The notes: generated from the letters alone by a model not told the origin. DNA of 64,000 bases from Longimicrobium sp. (GCF_036388275.1 NZ_DASVSF010000103.1:33151-97150), one strand, 5' to 3'. Positions 40,733 through 49,456 are shown, counted from the first letter of the stretch. A program made the numbers and translations.

Positions 40733-41911
40733 ATGCGAGCGCTCCTCGTCCTGATCCTCACATTCGCCACGCTTCCCGGCTTCCTCCCCGCGCAGTCCGC
40801 CCCGTGGCGGCTGCAGGCGGGTGCCGACGTGACCTCCGTGGCCGAGGTGTCCGACGCCGGCTACCCCGCCATCCCCGTCTCTGCGCTGCTGAGTCTGGGC
40901 GCGCGCGTTTCGTACGCGGGCGGCGACATCGTCGTTCGCCTGGGCGGGCGCGAGGTGGGGCTGCGCGTGGATTCTCCCGGCGTGACGGCCGAGGGGCGCA
41001 CCTTGCTGATGGGCAGCCCCGTCTACTCGCGTGGTGGCGTGGTGTACGTGCCGACGGAGTTCCTGCGCATCCTCGCTGGCGCGTCCGGCGGACTGCTTTC
41101 GGTCGATCCACAGACGCACGTCGCCCGGGTGGACGCGGCGGCGCTCGCGAGTGCCGCATCCACACCGGCTCCGGCTGCGATTCCAGCGACGCCTGCTCCC
41201 GCGCCGCCGGCTCAAACGCGCCGTCTCGTCGTGATCGACGCCGGGCACGGTGGGGTGGATCCCGGCGCCGTCGGGCCGAACGGCACGCGCGAGAAGATGG
41301 TGACGCTGGCCGTCTCCCGCCGCGTGGCCGAGCTGCTGCGTGACGATCCGCGCTTCGAGGTGCGGATGACGCGCGACCGCGACACGCTGATCGCCCTGCG
41401 CGACCGCGGCCGCTTCGCCAACCAGTGGCGTGACGAGGGACAGCCCGCGCTCTTCCTTTCCATCCACTGCAACGCCCACACGAGCCGGGCGGAGACGGGA
41501 TACGAGACGTACTTCCTGTCCGAGGCGCGCACCGCCGACGCGCGGCGGGTGCAGCAGATGGAAGACGCCGCGGCGCAGTACGAGGAGCGGCCGCGGGGTA
41601 CGGGGCTGGACTTCATCCTCAGCGACCTGCGCCAGAACCAGTACCTGCGCGAAAGCAGCGACTGGGCGCAGATGATCCAGAACCGGCTGCGCGAGGTGCA
41701 TCCCGGCCCCAACCGCGGGGTGAAGCAGGCAGGGTTCGCGGTGCTCGTGGGCGCCTTCATGCCGGCCGTGCTGGTGGAGATCGGCTTCATCTCCAACCGC
41801 GCAGAAGAGTCGATGCTGGCGGATGCGCAGCAGCAGGAGACGATCGCGCGGCAGCTGGCGGCCGGGGTTCGCGACTTCTTCCAGGTGGCAGAGCGGCGCC
41901 AGGGCAGCTGA
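40733..41911 (+). CDS. N-acetylmuramoyl-L-alanine amidase (Amidase_3)
   Basis: I start this 392-residue protein at ATG 40733, 8 bases after CGGAGAA; an ATG at 40709 overlaps smpB but lacks spacing. A signal peptide (MRALLVLILTFATLPG) leads to a stalk-like domain of copper-amine-oxidase-N type (about 30-130). After an Ala/Pro linker the zinc amidase follows: VVIDAGHGGVDPGAVGPNGTREK, FLSIHCNAH and VLVEIGFISNRAE. It cleaves peptide stems from glycan, usually in cell separation. Confidence 0.93.
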   Translation: MRALLVLILTFATLPGFLPAQSAPWRLQAGADVTSVAEVSDAGYPAIPVSALLSLGARVSYAGGDIVVRLGGREVGLRVDSPGVTAEGRTLLMGSPVYSRGGVVYVPTEFLRILAGASGGLLSVDPQTHVARVDAAALASAASTPAPAAIPATPAPAPPAQTRRLVVIDAGHGGVDPGAVGPNGTREKMVTLAVSRRVAELLRDDPRFEVRMTRDRDTLIALRDRGRFANQWRDEGQPALFLSIHCNAHTSRAETGYETYFLSEARTADARRVQQMEDAAAQYEERPRGTGLDFILSDLRQNQYLRESSDWAQMIQNRLREVHPGPNRGVKQAGFAVLVGAFMPAVLVEIGFISNRAEESMLADAQQQETIARQLAAGVRDFFQVAERRQGS

Positions 41912-41964
41912 CCCGTTCGGCCGTCGCATCCGGCCGTGCTTGAACTTTCCTAAGATCAGAGTCG

Positions 41965-43377
41965 ATGAGCGGTACGATCGTAGTCATTGGTGGCGGCTTC
42001 AGCGGAACGCTGGTCGCCGCAAACTTGTTGCGCGCGGCCACCGGCGTGCGGGTGATCCTCGTCAACCGCTCGGGATGGATGGCGCGCGGCGTGGCGTATG
42101 GAACGCGCACGGAAGCGCACGTGCTGAACGTCCCCGCGGGTCGGATGAGCGCTTACGCCGGTGATGACGAGCACTTCCTTCGCTTCGCGCGCGAGCGCGA
42201 TCCGTCCGTGACCGGCGGCACGTTCGTGGCGCGGCGGCTGTATGGCGAGTACCTGGAGGCCGTGCTCGAGGAAGCCGAGGCGGGCGCCGCCCCGGGAAGC
42301 ACGCTGGAGCACCGGGTTGACCACGTGCTCGACGTGCAGCCGGACGGGACCGGCGCGCGGGTTCGGGTGGCGGGCGGCGAGACGATCGTGGCCGACCGGG
42401 TGGTGCTGGCCCTCGGCAATTTCGCGCCGGCGCATCCGCGCGTGGCGGATTCGTCGTTCTATGCCCGCAGCCCGCGTTACGTGCGCGATCCGTGGCGGCC
42501 CGGGGCCCTGAACGGCGTGGCGCCGGACTGCCCGGTGCTGCTGCTGGGCACGGGGCTCACCATGATCGACGTGCTGCTGGACCTGCGCGCGCGCGGCCAC
42601 CGCGGCCCTGTCACCGCCATCTCCCGGCGCGGGCTGATGCCGCTGGCGCACCGCGAGCACACCGCCCATCCCACCCGCGAGCACCTGCCGCCAGACCTGG
42701 CGGATGGCCCCGCGACTGCCCGTGCCTACCTGCGGTCGGTGCGCAGGCACGTACGCACCGTGGCGGCGCAGGCGCTGGACTGGCGAGAGGTGATCGCCGC
42801 GCTGAGGCCGCTGACCGTGGCCCTGTGGAAGCGCCTGCCGGTGGCGGAGCGACGCCGTTTCCTGCGGCACGTGGGCGTGTACTGGGACGTGCACCGCCAT
42901 CGCGCCGCTCCCCAGCTGTCCGCCCGCCTAGCGGGGCTGGTGGCGGAGGGACAGGTGCAGCCCCAGGCGGGTCGCGTGCTGGCCTATGCCGAGCGGGAGG
43001 GCGGCGTGGACGTCACCTTCCATCCGCGCGGCGCGGCGGAGCCGACGACGCTGACGGTGGGCGCGGTGATCAACTGCACGGGTCCCGCGAGCGATCCGCG
43101 CACGCTGGAAGAGCCGCTGCTGCAGGCGATGAGCGCGCGAGGGCTGCTGGCCCGCGACCCGCTGGGCCTGGGTATCGAGGTGGGCGATGGATACGCGGTG
43201 CGCGACGCGGAGGGGCGCGACTCCGAGGTCCTGTTCTACGTGGGCCCGTTCCTCAAGGCGCGCGACTGGGAGGCCACCGCCGTGCCGGAGCTGCGCGTGC
43301 ACGCGGCGAAGCTGGCCGAGGTCCTGGCCACTTCGCTGAATCAGGCGGCGGCTGACCCGGCGCTCGCGTCCGCCTGA
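41965..43377 (+). CDS. FAD/NAD(P)-binding oxidoreductase
   Basis: This 470-residue protein opens with a Rossmann motif VIGGGFSGTLVAANLL (about 6-21) and the segment RGVAYGTRTEAHVLNVPAGRMSAY, the signature of the FAD-NAD(P)-binding (NAD_binding_9) family. A second dinucleotide site reads LLLGTGLTMIDVLLDLR. A later region carries NCTGPASDPRTLEEPLL. The family includes hydroxyacylglutathione-hydrolase-like and siderophore-type reductases, but no substrate can be named. It is monocistronic, followed by a strong hairpin. Confidence 0.88.
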   Translation: MSGTIVVIGGGFSGTLVAANLLRAATGVRVILVNRSGWMARGVAYGTRTEAHVLNVPAGRMSAYAGDDEHFLRFARERDPSVTGGTFVARRLYGEYLEAVLEEAEAGAAPGSTLEHRVDHVLDVQPDGTGARVRVAGGETIVADRVVLALGNFAPAHPRVADSSFYARSPRYVRDPWRPGALNGVAPDCPVLLLGTGLTMIDVLLDLRARGHRGPVTAISRRGLMPLAHREHTAHPTREHLPPDLADGPATARAYLRSVRRHVRTVAAQALDWREVIAALRPLTVALWKRLPVAERRRFLRHVGVYWDVHRHRAAPQLSARLAGLVAEGQVQPQAGRVLAYAEREGGVDVTFHPRGAAEPTTLTVGAVINCTGPASDPRTLEEPLLQAMSARGLLARDPLGLGIEVGDGYAVRDAEGRDSEVLFYVGPFLKARDWEATAVPELRVHAAKLAEVLATSLNQAAADPALASA

Positions 43378-43385
43378 CCGATCCG

Positions 43386-43420
43386 CGCCGCCCCGCCGTG
43401 GACCCCGCGGCGGGGCGGCG
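43386..43420 (+). terminator. Strong hairpin after the FAD oxidoreductase gene
   Basis: A perfect 13-bp stem CGCCGCCCCGCCG/CGGCGGGGCGGCG (43386-43398 with 43408-43420) with a 9-base loop lies 9 bases past the stop. There is no T-tract, so it may be an imperfect terminator or a processing hairpin. Confidence 0.6.
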
Positions 43421-43459
43421 TGTACGTACGGAACCGCTTACACCCAAACGCTTTCCGCC

Positions 43460-44179
43460 GTGACCGCGCCGACTCCCATCATCGCCTTGGACGTGCCCTC
43501 GCGCCGCGACGCGGAAGCCTTGCTGGACCGGCTGGGTCCCGCGGCGGACTTCGTGAAGGTGGGGCTTCAGCTGTTCACGGCGGAGGGGCCGGACGTGGTG
43601 CGGGCGATGACGGGGCGCGGATGCCGGGTGTTCCTGGACCTCAAGCTTCACGACATCCCCAACACGGTGGCGCACGCGGTGGAATCCGCCGCGCGCCTGG
43701 GTGTGGACCTGCTGACGGTGCACGCATCGGGCGGCGGGGGGATGATGCGGGCCGCGCGGTCCGCCGCGGGCGAGGGTGGTCCCAAACTGTTGGGTGTCAC
43801 CGTGCTGACCTCGCTCTCGGACACCGACGTGGCCGAGGCGTGGGGGCGGGATGCGCTCTCGGCCGACGCCGAGGTGGGGCGCCTGGCCCGGCTGGCGGAA
43901 CGGGCGGGGATGGACGGCGTGGTCGCCTCCGTCCGCGAGCTGCCGACCGTCCGCGGCGTGACGGGGGAGGGATTCCTGGCGCTGACGCCGGGCATTCGCC
44001 TGGCGGGCGACGACGCGGGCGACCAGGCCCGGGTCGCCACCCCGGCGGAGGCTGCGCGACTGGGTGCGGACTACGTGGTGCTCGGCCGGTCCGTCATTGC
44101 CGCGGTGGACCCTGCCGGGGCGCTCGCCCGGGCGGTCCGGGAGCTGAACGAAGCCGTATCGGAAGGGATTGCGGGATAG
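43460..44179 (+). CDS. pyrF: Orotidine 5'-phosphate decarboxylase
   Basis: This 239-residue enzyme starts at GTG 43460 and makes UMP. It shows PIIALDVPSRRDAEALLDRLG, the catalytic DLKLHDIPNTVAHAVE (Lys-Asp tetrad), TVHASGGGGMMRAA, LTPGIRLAGDDAGDQ and YVVLGRSVIAAVDPAGAL. This is the standard short bacterial form. A secreted-protein gene starts at the base after its stop. Confidence 0.95.
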   Translation: MTAPTPIIALDVPSRRDAEALLDRLGPAADFVKVGLQLFTAEGPDVVRAMTGRGCRVFLDLKLHDIPNTVAHAVESAARLGVDLLTVHASGGGGMMRAARSAAGEGGPKLLGVTVLTSLSDTDVAEAWGRDALSADAEVGRLARLAERAGMDGVVASVRELPTVRGVTGEGFLALTPGIRLAGDDAGDQARVATPAEAARLGADYVVLGRSVIAAVDPAGALARAVRELNEAVSEGIAG

Positions 44180-44629
44180 ATGAAGATCATTCGCTGGATA
44201 CCGATCGCGTTCGCGCTGCTGCTGGCGCTCCTCGCGCCCCGTGCGGCCGCGGCGCAGCAGTCGCCCGCGCCCCTGCAGAACTTCGTGGGGGCCGTCGCCC
44301 GGCTGTGGGCGGACGGAAACGCCGAGGACATCGTGGCGCTGGCGGCGAACGGGCGCATCGTGCTGGACCTGGCGGGGGAAGGCCCCGGCGAGGTGCAGGA
44401 ACGCAACGCCGCAGCGGCCCTGCGGCGGTTGTTCAGCGCTCGCGAAACGGTGTCTACCCGCACCACGCAGGTGGCCATCTCCGGCGGCACCCCGCTCCGC
44501 GGCTTCGGCGAGCTGACGTGGGTGGCTCGGCCTAAGGGCGTCACCGACACCGAGGCGTCCGTCGTCTACATCGGGGCCGTGTGGGACGGGCGCGCGTGGC
44601 GGCTGCGCGAACTCCGCGTGCTGCGGTAG
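44180..44629 (+). CDS. Secreted protein, DUF4783-like
   Basis: This 149-residue protein has a signal peptide (about 1-26, LLALLAPRAAAA) and a SnoaL/NTF2-like body: LQNFVGAVARLWADGNAEDIVALAANGRIVLDL, then ERNAAAALRRLFSARET, ending VYIGAVWDGRAWRLRELRV. The pattern fits DUF4783. It starts at the base after the pyrF stop and is likely cotranscribed with it. Function is unknown. Confidence 0.78.
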   Translation: MKIIRWIPIAFALLLALLAPRAAAAQQSPAPLQNFVGAVARLWADGNAEDIVALAANGRIVLDLAGEGPGEVQERNAAAALRRLFSARETVSTRTTQVAISGGTPLRGFGELTWVARPKGVTDTEASVVYIGAVWDGRAWRLRELRVLR

Positions 44630-44806
44630 GGGCGGTTCACGGATCGAACTCCGCTCGCGCCCTTTGGTCGGTCGACTCGCCCTGGCTCTGCTGGGGCGAA
44701 TGAATTCGCGGCAACGACTGCCCGAAGTCCGCCTTCGCGGACTGCTTTTCATTGGCCGCGCTGACACGCGTCCGGGTGCGCTGCAAACTTTTGCTGCGCA
44801 CCCATT

Positions 44807-44928
44807 TGTCATCCTGAGCCCCAGGCGCCGCACTTGCCCGCACACCGTCGTTCGCGGGGCGAAGGATCTAGCTGCGGACACGTACCAGCTTGGGCGCGGT
44901 CGCGGTCACCGTTGCGTGGGTCTCGGCT
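44807..44928 (+). repeat. Dispersed ~120-bp repeat, copy A
   Basis: It begins TGTCATCCTGAGCCCCAGGC and carries GCGGGGCGAAGGATCTA at 44854-44870, then a GGGCGCGGTCGCGGTCACC segment. Copies B and C share start, middle and end. Confidence 0.85.
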
Positions 44929-44966
44929 GCCGTGGGGCCCTCACCCGGCCGCGCTGACACGCGTGC

Positions 44967-44994
44967 CACCCTCTCCCGCAAGCGGGAGAGGGTG
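44967..44994. repeat. CTCTCCCGC/GCGGGAGAG hairpin, copy 1
   Basis: CACCCTCTCCCGC and GCGGGAGAGGGTG are perfect 13-base arms around AA. A near copy lies at 45213-45240. Confidence 0.9.
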
Positions 44995-45044
44995 TACACA
45001 CCGGGCTGGGGCGTGCTCCGGCAGCAAAATGGCGCACGAAAGCC

Positions 45045-45162
45045 TGTCATCCTGAGCCCCAGGCGCGCCACATTTCCCCGCATACCACGGCTTGCGGGGC
45101 GAAGGATCTAACCGCGGAAGCTTCTCCCTCCGGGCGCGGCAGCGGTCACCCATGCCGAGGCC
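45045..45162 (+). repeat. Dispersed ~120-bp repeat, copy B
   Basis: It starts TGTCATCCTGAGCCCCAGGC, reaches GCGGGGCGAAGGATCTA at 45094-45110, and continues with GGGCGCGGCAGCGGTCACC. It is closest to copy A. Confidence 0.85.
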
Positions 45163-45212
45163 GCTCCATCCCATCCGAATGTGAGGGGCCCGCCGGAACG
45201 CAATCGAATTCT

Positions 45213-45240
45213 CCCCCTCTCCCGCTTGCGGGAGAGGGGG
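45213..45240. repeat. CTCTCCCGC/GCGGGAGAG hairpin, copy 2
   Basis: CCCCCTCTCCCGC and GCGGGAGAGGGGG are perfect 13-base arms around TT. Confidence 0.9.
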
Positions 45241-45252
45241 CCGGGGGGAGAG

Positions 45253-45433
45253 GGCGGCCGAGGCATGCGCCGGAGCCGGTCGAAACGCTCCACAACTCAT
45301 GAAGATAGCCCGCGACGGCACGGTACGAGTCGGCGCGCACGGGACTGACTCCCTTCCCCCGCGGGGTTTGCGGGGGAAGGGCTGGGGATGGGGGGCGGCC
45401 GAGGCATGCCCCGGAGCCGGCCGCAGCGCTCCC
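45253..45433 (+). repeat. Direct repeat of about 40 bp flanking a hairpin
   Basis: GGCGGCCGAGGCATGC, CGGAGCCGG and CGCTCC occur in the same order at 45253-45292 and 45394-45433 with a few mismatches. Between them lies a CCCTTCCCCCGC/GCGGGGGAAGGG hairpin (45351-45381). Confidence 0.75.
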
Positions 45434-45450
45434 TGACCCGCCAGGGAAAA

Positions 45451-45573
45451 GCCGAGGCCAAGGTATCGGTGACCGCTGCCGCGCCCGGGCTTGTACGTGG
45501 CCGCCGCTAGATCCTTCGGCCCGCGATGGATGGTGTGAGGGCAGGTGCAGTGCGCCTGGGCCCTAGGATGACA
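45451..45573 (-). repeat. Dispersed ~120-bp repeat, copy C (inverted)
   Basis: Read on the minus strand it runs TGTCATCCTAGGGCCCAGGC to GGGCCGAAGGATCTAG, then GGGCGCGGCAGCGGTCACC and GCCTCGGC, the same layout as copies A and B. Confidence 0.8.
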
Positions 45574-45638
45574 GGGCTGGTCGCGGAGGCCGGGCATGGG
45601 CGGGGCCGCGCAGGGCGGGGGGCAGCGGCCGCCGAGGG

Positions 45639-45668
45639 TTGACACGCAAACCGCGCCTCGTCTACGTT
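45639..45668 (+). promoter_or_regulatory. Strong promoter of mscS
   Basis: A consensus TTGACA (45639-45644) and TACGTT (45663-45668) are 18 bases apart. The mscS ATG is at 45721, leaving a leader of about 45 bases. Confidence 0.65.
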
Positions 45669-45720
45669 CGCCTTTCCTGAGCACCCTCGTTCCCAGCCCG
45701 AACCGCAGCGCCGCGCGCCG

Positions 45721-46698
45721 ATGATCCAGGCCGATACCGTAGCCCTGGTAGAGCTCAGCCAACTTCGCGAGCGGTGGGCCGAGCGCTTCAGCTGGGACGC
45801 GCTGGCCGCGACGGGGCTGCAGGTGCTGGGCGCGCTGGTGGTGGGTTTCCTGGCGTACGCGCTGCTCGTGCTGGTGCTGCGGCGCGTCGAACGGGCCATC
45901 GGTACCCCGACGCCGGGCGTCATCTCGGCCCAGGAGCAGCGTGCCCGCACCCTGCTGAGCCTGATGCGCAGCGTGGGCCTGGTGCTGATCGTCCTGGCCA
46001 CCATCGTCATGGTGCTCGGTGCGCTGGGCGTGAACGTGGGCCCGCTGCTGGCCGGCGCCGGCGTCATCGGCCTGGCGTTCTCGTTCGGTGCGCAGTCGCT
46101 GGTGAAGGACGTGATCACCGGCCTGTTCATGCTGTTCGAGAACCAGTTCGGCGTGGGCGACGTCATCCGCATCGAGGGCGTCAGCGGCGCGGTGGAAACC
46201 ATCACGCTGCGCGTGGTGACGCTGCGCGACGTGCACGGCGTCGTCCACATCGTCCCCAACGGCGAGATCAAGAAGGTCAGCAACCTCACCCGCACCTGGT
46301 CGCGGGCGGTGCTGGACGTGAGCATCGCGTACCGCGAAGACCCCGACCGCGTGATGGGCGTGCTTCGCGACATCGGCCGCGAGCTGTACGAAGATCCCCA
46401 GTGGAAGCCGCTGATGGTGGAGCCGGTGGTGGTGCCGGGGATCGAAACGTTCGGCGAGTCTGCCCTCAGCATCCGCGTGATGGCCAAGACGCTGCCGCTG
46501 AAGCAGTGGGACGTGGCGCGCGAGCTCCGGCGGCGCATCAAGCTGCGCTTCGACCGGGAGGGGATCGAGATCCCCATCCCGCACCAGACGGTGTACTGGG
46601 GCGAGGGGCAGAATCCCCCCGCCCTCGCGGCCGCGGGCGTCTCGGCGCCGGGCGACACGGACGATCCTTCCTCCACGGATGGCGACGATGGACCATAG
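45721..46698 (+). CDS. mscS: Small-conductance mechanosensitive channel (MscS family)
   Basis: This 325-residue protein has three hydrophobic segments (about 28-52, 76-100, 103-125). The third is the MscS pore helix and its continuation: GPLLAGAGVIGLAFSFGAQSLVKDVITGLFMLFENQFGVGDVI. The beta-domain follows with VHIVPNGEIKKVSNLTRTWSRAVLDV. It would open under membrane tension to release solutes. The C-terminal 40 residues are acidic and disordered. cysS follows 93 bases later. Confidence 0.94.
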   Translation: MIQADTVALVELSQLRERWAERFSWDALAATGLQVLGALVVGFLAYALLVLVLRRVERAIGTPTPGVISAQEQRARTLLSLMRSVGLVLIVLATIVMVLGALGVNVGPLLAGAGVIGLAFSFGAQSLVKDVITGLFMLFENQFGVGDVIRIEGVSGAVETITLRVVTLRDVHGVVHIVPNGEIKKVSNLTRTWSRAVLDVSIAYREDPDRVMGVLRDIGRELYEDPQWKPLMVEPVVVPGIETFGESALSIRVMAKTLPLKQWDVARELRRRIKLRFDREGIEIPIPHQTVYWGEGQNPPALAAAGVSAPGDTDDPSSTDGDDGP

Positions 46699-46791
46699 CA
46701 GGCGATGTAGGCAGGCGGTGCGCTGAACACCGTTTCTTGCCGCGGGCGCACCGGTGCGCCCGCAATCGCCGTCCATCGAAAGACCAGAGCC

Positions 46792-48237
46792 ATGCCGCTG
46801 ACGTTCTACAATACGCTCACCCGCCGCGAAGAAGAGTTCGTCCCCCTGCAGGAAGGAAAGGTGGGGATGTACGTGTGCGGCCCCACCGTGTACGCGGCGC
46901 CGCACATCGGCAATCTGCGCACGTTCTTCTTTTCCGACATCCTGCGGAAGTACCTGGAGTACCGCGGCTACGACGTGCGCTTCGTGATGAACCTGACGGA
47001 CGTCGACGACAAGACGATCCGCGGGGCGATGCAGAAGGGCGTGAAGCTGAACGACTACACGCAGCCGTTCATCGACAGCCTGTTCCGCGACTTCGAGCAG
47101 CTGGGCATCCGCCAGGCCGACGTGCACCCGCGCGCCACGCACTACGTCGATGGGATGGTCGACATCATCCGCCGGCTGGAGGAGCGCGGGCTGGCGTACG
47201 AGTCGGAGGGCTCGGTGTACTTCGACATCTCGGAGTTCGCCGGCTACGGCAAGCTGTCGAAGGTCGACGTTTCCGCCGGCCGCCGGGGCGAGCGCGTGGC
47301 CGCGGACGAGTACGACAAGGACGACGTTCGCGACTTCGTGCTGTGGAAGTCGGTGAAGCCCGAGGACGAGGAAGTCGGCGCGGTGTGGGACACGCCGTGG
47401 GGCAGGGGGCGGCCCGGGTGGCACATCGAGTGCTCGGCCATGTCGTTCGCCGAGCTGGGCGAAACGTTCGACATCCACGCGGGCGGCGTGGACCTGGTGT
47501 TTCCCCACCACGAGGACGAGATCGCCCAGTCGGAGGGCGCCACGGGCAAGGAGTTCGTGCGCTACTGGCTGCACGGCGAGTTCCTGCTGCTGGACGGCGG
47601 GAAGATGGCCAAGTCCACCGGCAACATCTTCAACCTGAGCGACCTGGTGGAGCGGGGAATCCGCCCGTCCTCCATCCGCTACCTGTTCCTGACGGCGCAC
47701 TACCGCAGCAAGCTCAACTTCACCTTCGAGGGGCTGGCTTCCGCGGCCGAGGCGGTGCGCCGCATCCGCGACGCGCGCGACCGCCTGCGCGAGCACCCGG
47801 CCGCGCGCGACCCCGACCCCATGGACACGCCGTCGCTGCACACCGCCGCCGACGAGGCGCAGGCGGCGTTCACGTCAGCCATGGACCAGGACCTGAACAC
47901 CAGTGTGGCGCTCGCGACGTTGCACGAACTGGTGAACCGGGTCAACGCGCGCCTGCACGAGTTGGGGACGGTCGCCATCAGCCACGCGGAGCGCGACGCG
48001 GCGCTGCGGGCGTTCGAGCGCATCGATTCCGTGTTCGGCTTCATCGCCCTCTCCGAAGCGGAGAGCGCGGTGGCGGAGGACGTGTCCGCATGGGTGGAGG
48101 AGCGGATCGCGGCGCGGCAGGCGGCCCGCAAGGCGCGCGACTTCGCCCAGGCCGACGCCATCCGCGACGAGATCGTCGCGCGCGGCATCGTGCTCGAAGA
48201 CACGCCGCAGGGCCCGCGCTGGCGTGTGGACGCGTGA
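46792..48237 (+). CDS. cysS: Cysteinyl-tRNA synthetase
   Basis: This 481-residue class I enzyme has the zinc/Cys site MYVCGPTVYAAPHIGNLRTF (HIGN is the HIGH motif), GRPGWHIECSAMSFAELGETFDIHAGGVDLVFPHHEDEIAQSE with the further zinc ligands, and LLDGGKMAKSTGN, the KMSKS motif. The C-terminal helical anticodon-binding region is complete. Its stop codon leads straight into an 8-bp tandem repeat. Confidence 0.97.
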   Translation: MPLTFYNTLTRREEEFVPLQEGKVGMYVCGPTVYAAPHIGNLRTFFFSDILRKYLEYRGYDVRFVMNLTDVDDKTIRGAMQKGVKLNDYTQPFIDSLFRDFEQLGIRQADVHPRATHYVDGMVDIIRRLEERGLAYESEGSVYFDISEFAGYGKLSKVDVSAGRRGERVAADEYDKDDVRDFVLWKSVKPEDEEVGAVWDTPWGRGRPGWHIECSAMSFAELGETFDIHAGGVDLVFPHHEDEIAQSEGATGKEFVRYWLHGEFLLLDGGKMAKSTGNIFNLSDLVERGIRPSSIRYLFLTAHYRSKLNFTFEGLASAAEAVRRIRDARDRLREHPAARDPDPMDTPSLHTAADEAQAAFTSAMDQDLNTSVALATLHELVNRVNARLHELGTVAISHAERDAALRAFERIDSVFGFIALSEAESAVAEDVSAWVEERIAARQAARKARDFAQADAIRDEIVARGIVLEDTPQGPRWRVDA

Positions 48238-48305
48238 TGAGTGCGTGAGTGCGTGAGTGCGTGAGTGCGTGAGTGCGTGAGTGCGTGAGTGCGTGAGTGC
48301 GTGAG
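48238..48305 (+). repeat. Eight tandem copies of the octamer TGAGTGCG
   Basis: The unit is repeated perfectly eight times (48238-48301) plus a partial TGAG, beginning right after the cysS stop. The same octamer, or its complement, occurs doubled before thiM (30188-30203) and near 39599-39630. Confidence 0.95.
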
Positions 48306-48317
48306 CGGCGTCCGGAG

Positions 48318-48385
48318 TGTCATCCTGAAGGAGCGGCCACGCCCAACCCGTGGCCGCTCCAAACTGTGCAGCGACTGAAGGATCC
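48318..48385 (+). repeat. TGTCATCCTGA...GAAGGATC element with perfect hairpin, copy D
   Basis: The ends TGTCATCCTGA (48318-48328) and GAAGGATCC (48377-48385) match the family at 44807-45573, but the middle differs. The middle is a perfect 12-bp hairpin GGAGCGGCCACG/CGTGGCCGCTCC (48330-48341, 48349-48360). It may serve as the cysS terminator. Confidence 0.8.
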
Positions 48386-48466
48386 GCCACACACTCCGCG
48401 CCGAGCGCCGGCAGCAGGTTAAACCTAAATGCCCCGAACGCCCCCGCCCCGAAATCCGGCTCCCCG

Positions 48467-49456
48467 ATGACAATTCCCAGCGCAGTCGCGGAGCGAGCCC
48501 CCACGTGGGAAGAGGTCCCCGAATGCGGCGCGTGCGGGTCGGACCGCTGGCGCGCGGCGGGCCAGGTGTGCGGAAAGCGCTTCGCCCGCTGCGGGGCGTG
48601 CGGCATTGTGCGGCTGTACGACCGCGTGGCGGCCAGCCAGCTGCACCGGCTGTACGCCGGCTACTATCCGGGCGAGGACCCGTCGCCCGAGGAACTGCGG
48701 AGCCAGCTCGCCAATCCCACCTTCGCGCACCGCCGCACGAGGCTGGAGGCGGCGACGCCCCCGGCGCGCCGCCGCATCTTCGAGGTGGGATGCGGCGACG
48801 GCAATTTTCTGGCGTACCTGCGCGGCCAGGGGTGGCAGGTGCACGGCTCGGAGTACGATCCCGGTACGGTGGAGCTGGTCCGCCGGCGCCACGGCATCGA
48901 GCTCTTTGCGGGCGACGTGGTGGGCGGGACCTCGGCAGGCGCGCCGTTCGATGTGGTCGCGGCGTACCACGTCCTGGAGCACGTGTACCACCCCGCCGCG
49001 TGGCTGCGCGCGCTCAGGCGGATGGTGGCTCCGGGAGGCATCGTCCACCTGCAGGTGCCCAACCACGGCTCGCTCACCCGCAGGCTGACCGGCGCCGCAT
49101 GGGCATCGGTGATGTTTCCGCAGCACGTGTACTTCTACTCGCCGCGGACGCTCGCCGCACTGCTGCGGCGCGAGGGCTTTGTGCCGCTGTCGACGACCAC
49201 GTGGGACCCGTGGCACGGGCCGGGCACCGTCGCGGGTTCGCTGGTGAACGTCGTACGGAGGAGCACGGGGCGTGGGTTGCCCTGGTCGGACGCGCTCGGA
49301 GCGGGGGATCGGGCGGACGCCGCCGCCGTGGAGGTGCCGGCACGCCGTCCAAAGCTGGCGCGGCGGCTGCTGGACGGGGTGGCGGCGCGGGCTGCGCGCG
49401 TGGAGGCGCTGGCCGGCGCGGGGGCGGTGGTGGACGTGATCGCGAGGGCCGAGTAG
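48467..49456 (+). CDS. Class I SAM-dependent methyltransferase with an N-terminal zinc ribbon
   Basis: I start at MTIPSAVAERAPTWEEVPEC (ATG 48467), giving 329 residues. A zinc ribbon (PECGACGS, then FARCGACGIVRL, about 19-50) precedes the methyltransferase domain: IFEVGCGDGNFLAYL (SAM loop), GSEYDPGTVELV, FDVVAAYHVLEHVYHP and APGGIVHLQVPN. The zinc-ribbon/methyltransferase layout is common in enzymes that modify surface glycans or lipids. No such pathway is nearby, and the C-terminal 80 residues are Ala/Arg-rich. Confidence 0.88.
   Translation: MTIPSAVAERAPTWEEVPECGACGSDRWRAAGQVCGKRFARCGACGIVRLYDRVAASQLHRLYAGYYPGEDPSPEELRSQLANPTFAHRRTRLEAATPPARRRIFEVGCGDGNFLAYLRGQGWQVHGSEYDPGTVELVRRRHGIELFAGDVVGGTSAGAPFDVVAAYHVLEHVYHPAAWLRALRRMVAPGGIVHLQVPNHGSLTRRLTGAAWASVMFPQHVYFYSPRTLAALLRREGFVPLSTTTWDPWHGPGTVAGSLVNVVRRSTGRGLPWSDALGAGDRADAAAVEVPARRPKLARRLLDGVAARAARVEALAGAGAVVDVIARAE

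Larger units (their letters stand above)
44630..45720. other. 1.1-kb non-coding, repeat-packed intergenic region
   Basis: No plausible gene lies here on either strand; the long open frames are shadows. The region contains three copies of a ~120-bp element (44807-44928, 45045-45162, 45451-45573 inverted), three CCGC-rich hairpins (44967-44994, 45213-45240, 45351-45381), and a direct repeat of about 40 bases (45253-45292 and 45394-45433). The promoter of mscS is at its right end. Confidence 0.8.

Noticed and set aside
44941..47841. 966-codon minus-strand frame over repeats, mscS and cysS
   Set aside because: It covers two certain genes on the plus strand and the repeat region; its product is low complexity.
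48238..48305. Short regular repeats that could suggest a CRISPR array
   Set aside because: The unit is 8 bp with no spacers, and there are no cas genes.
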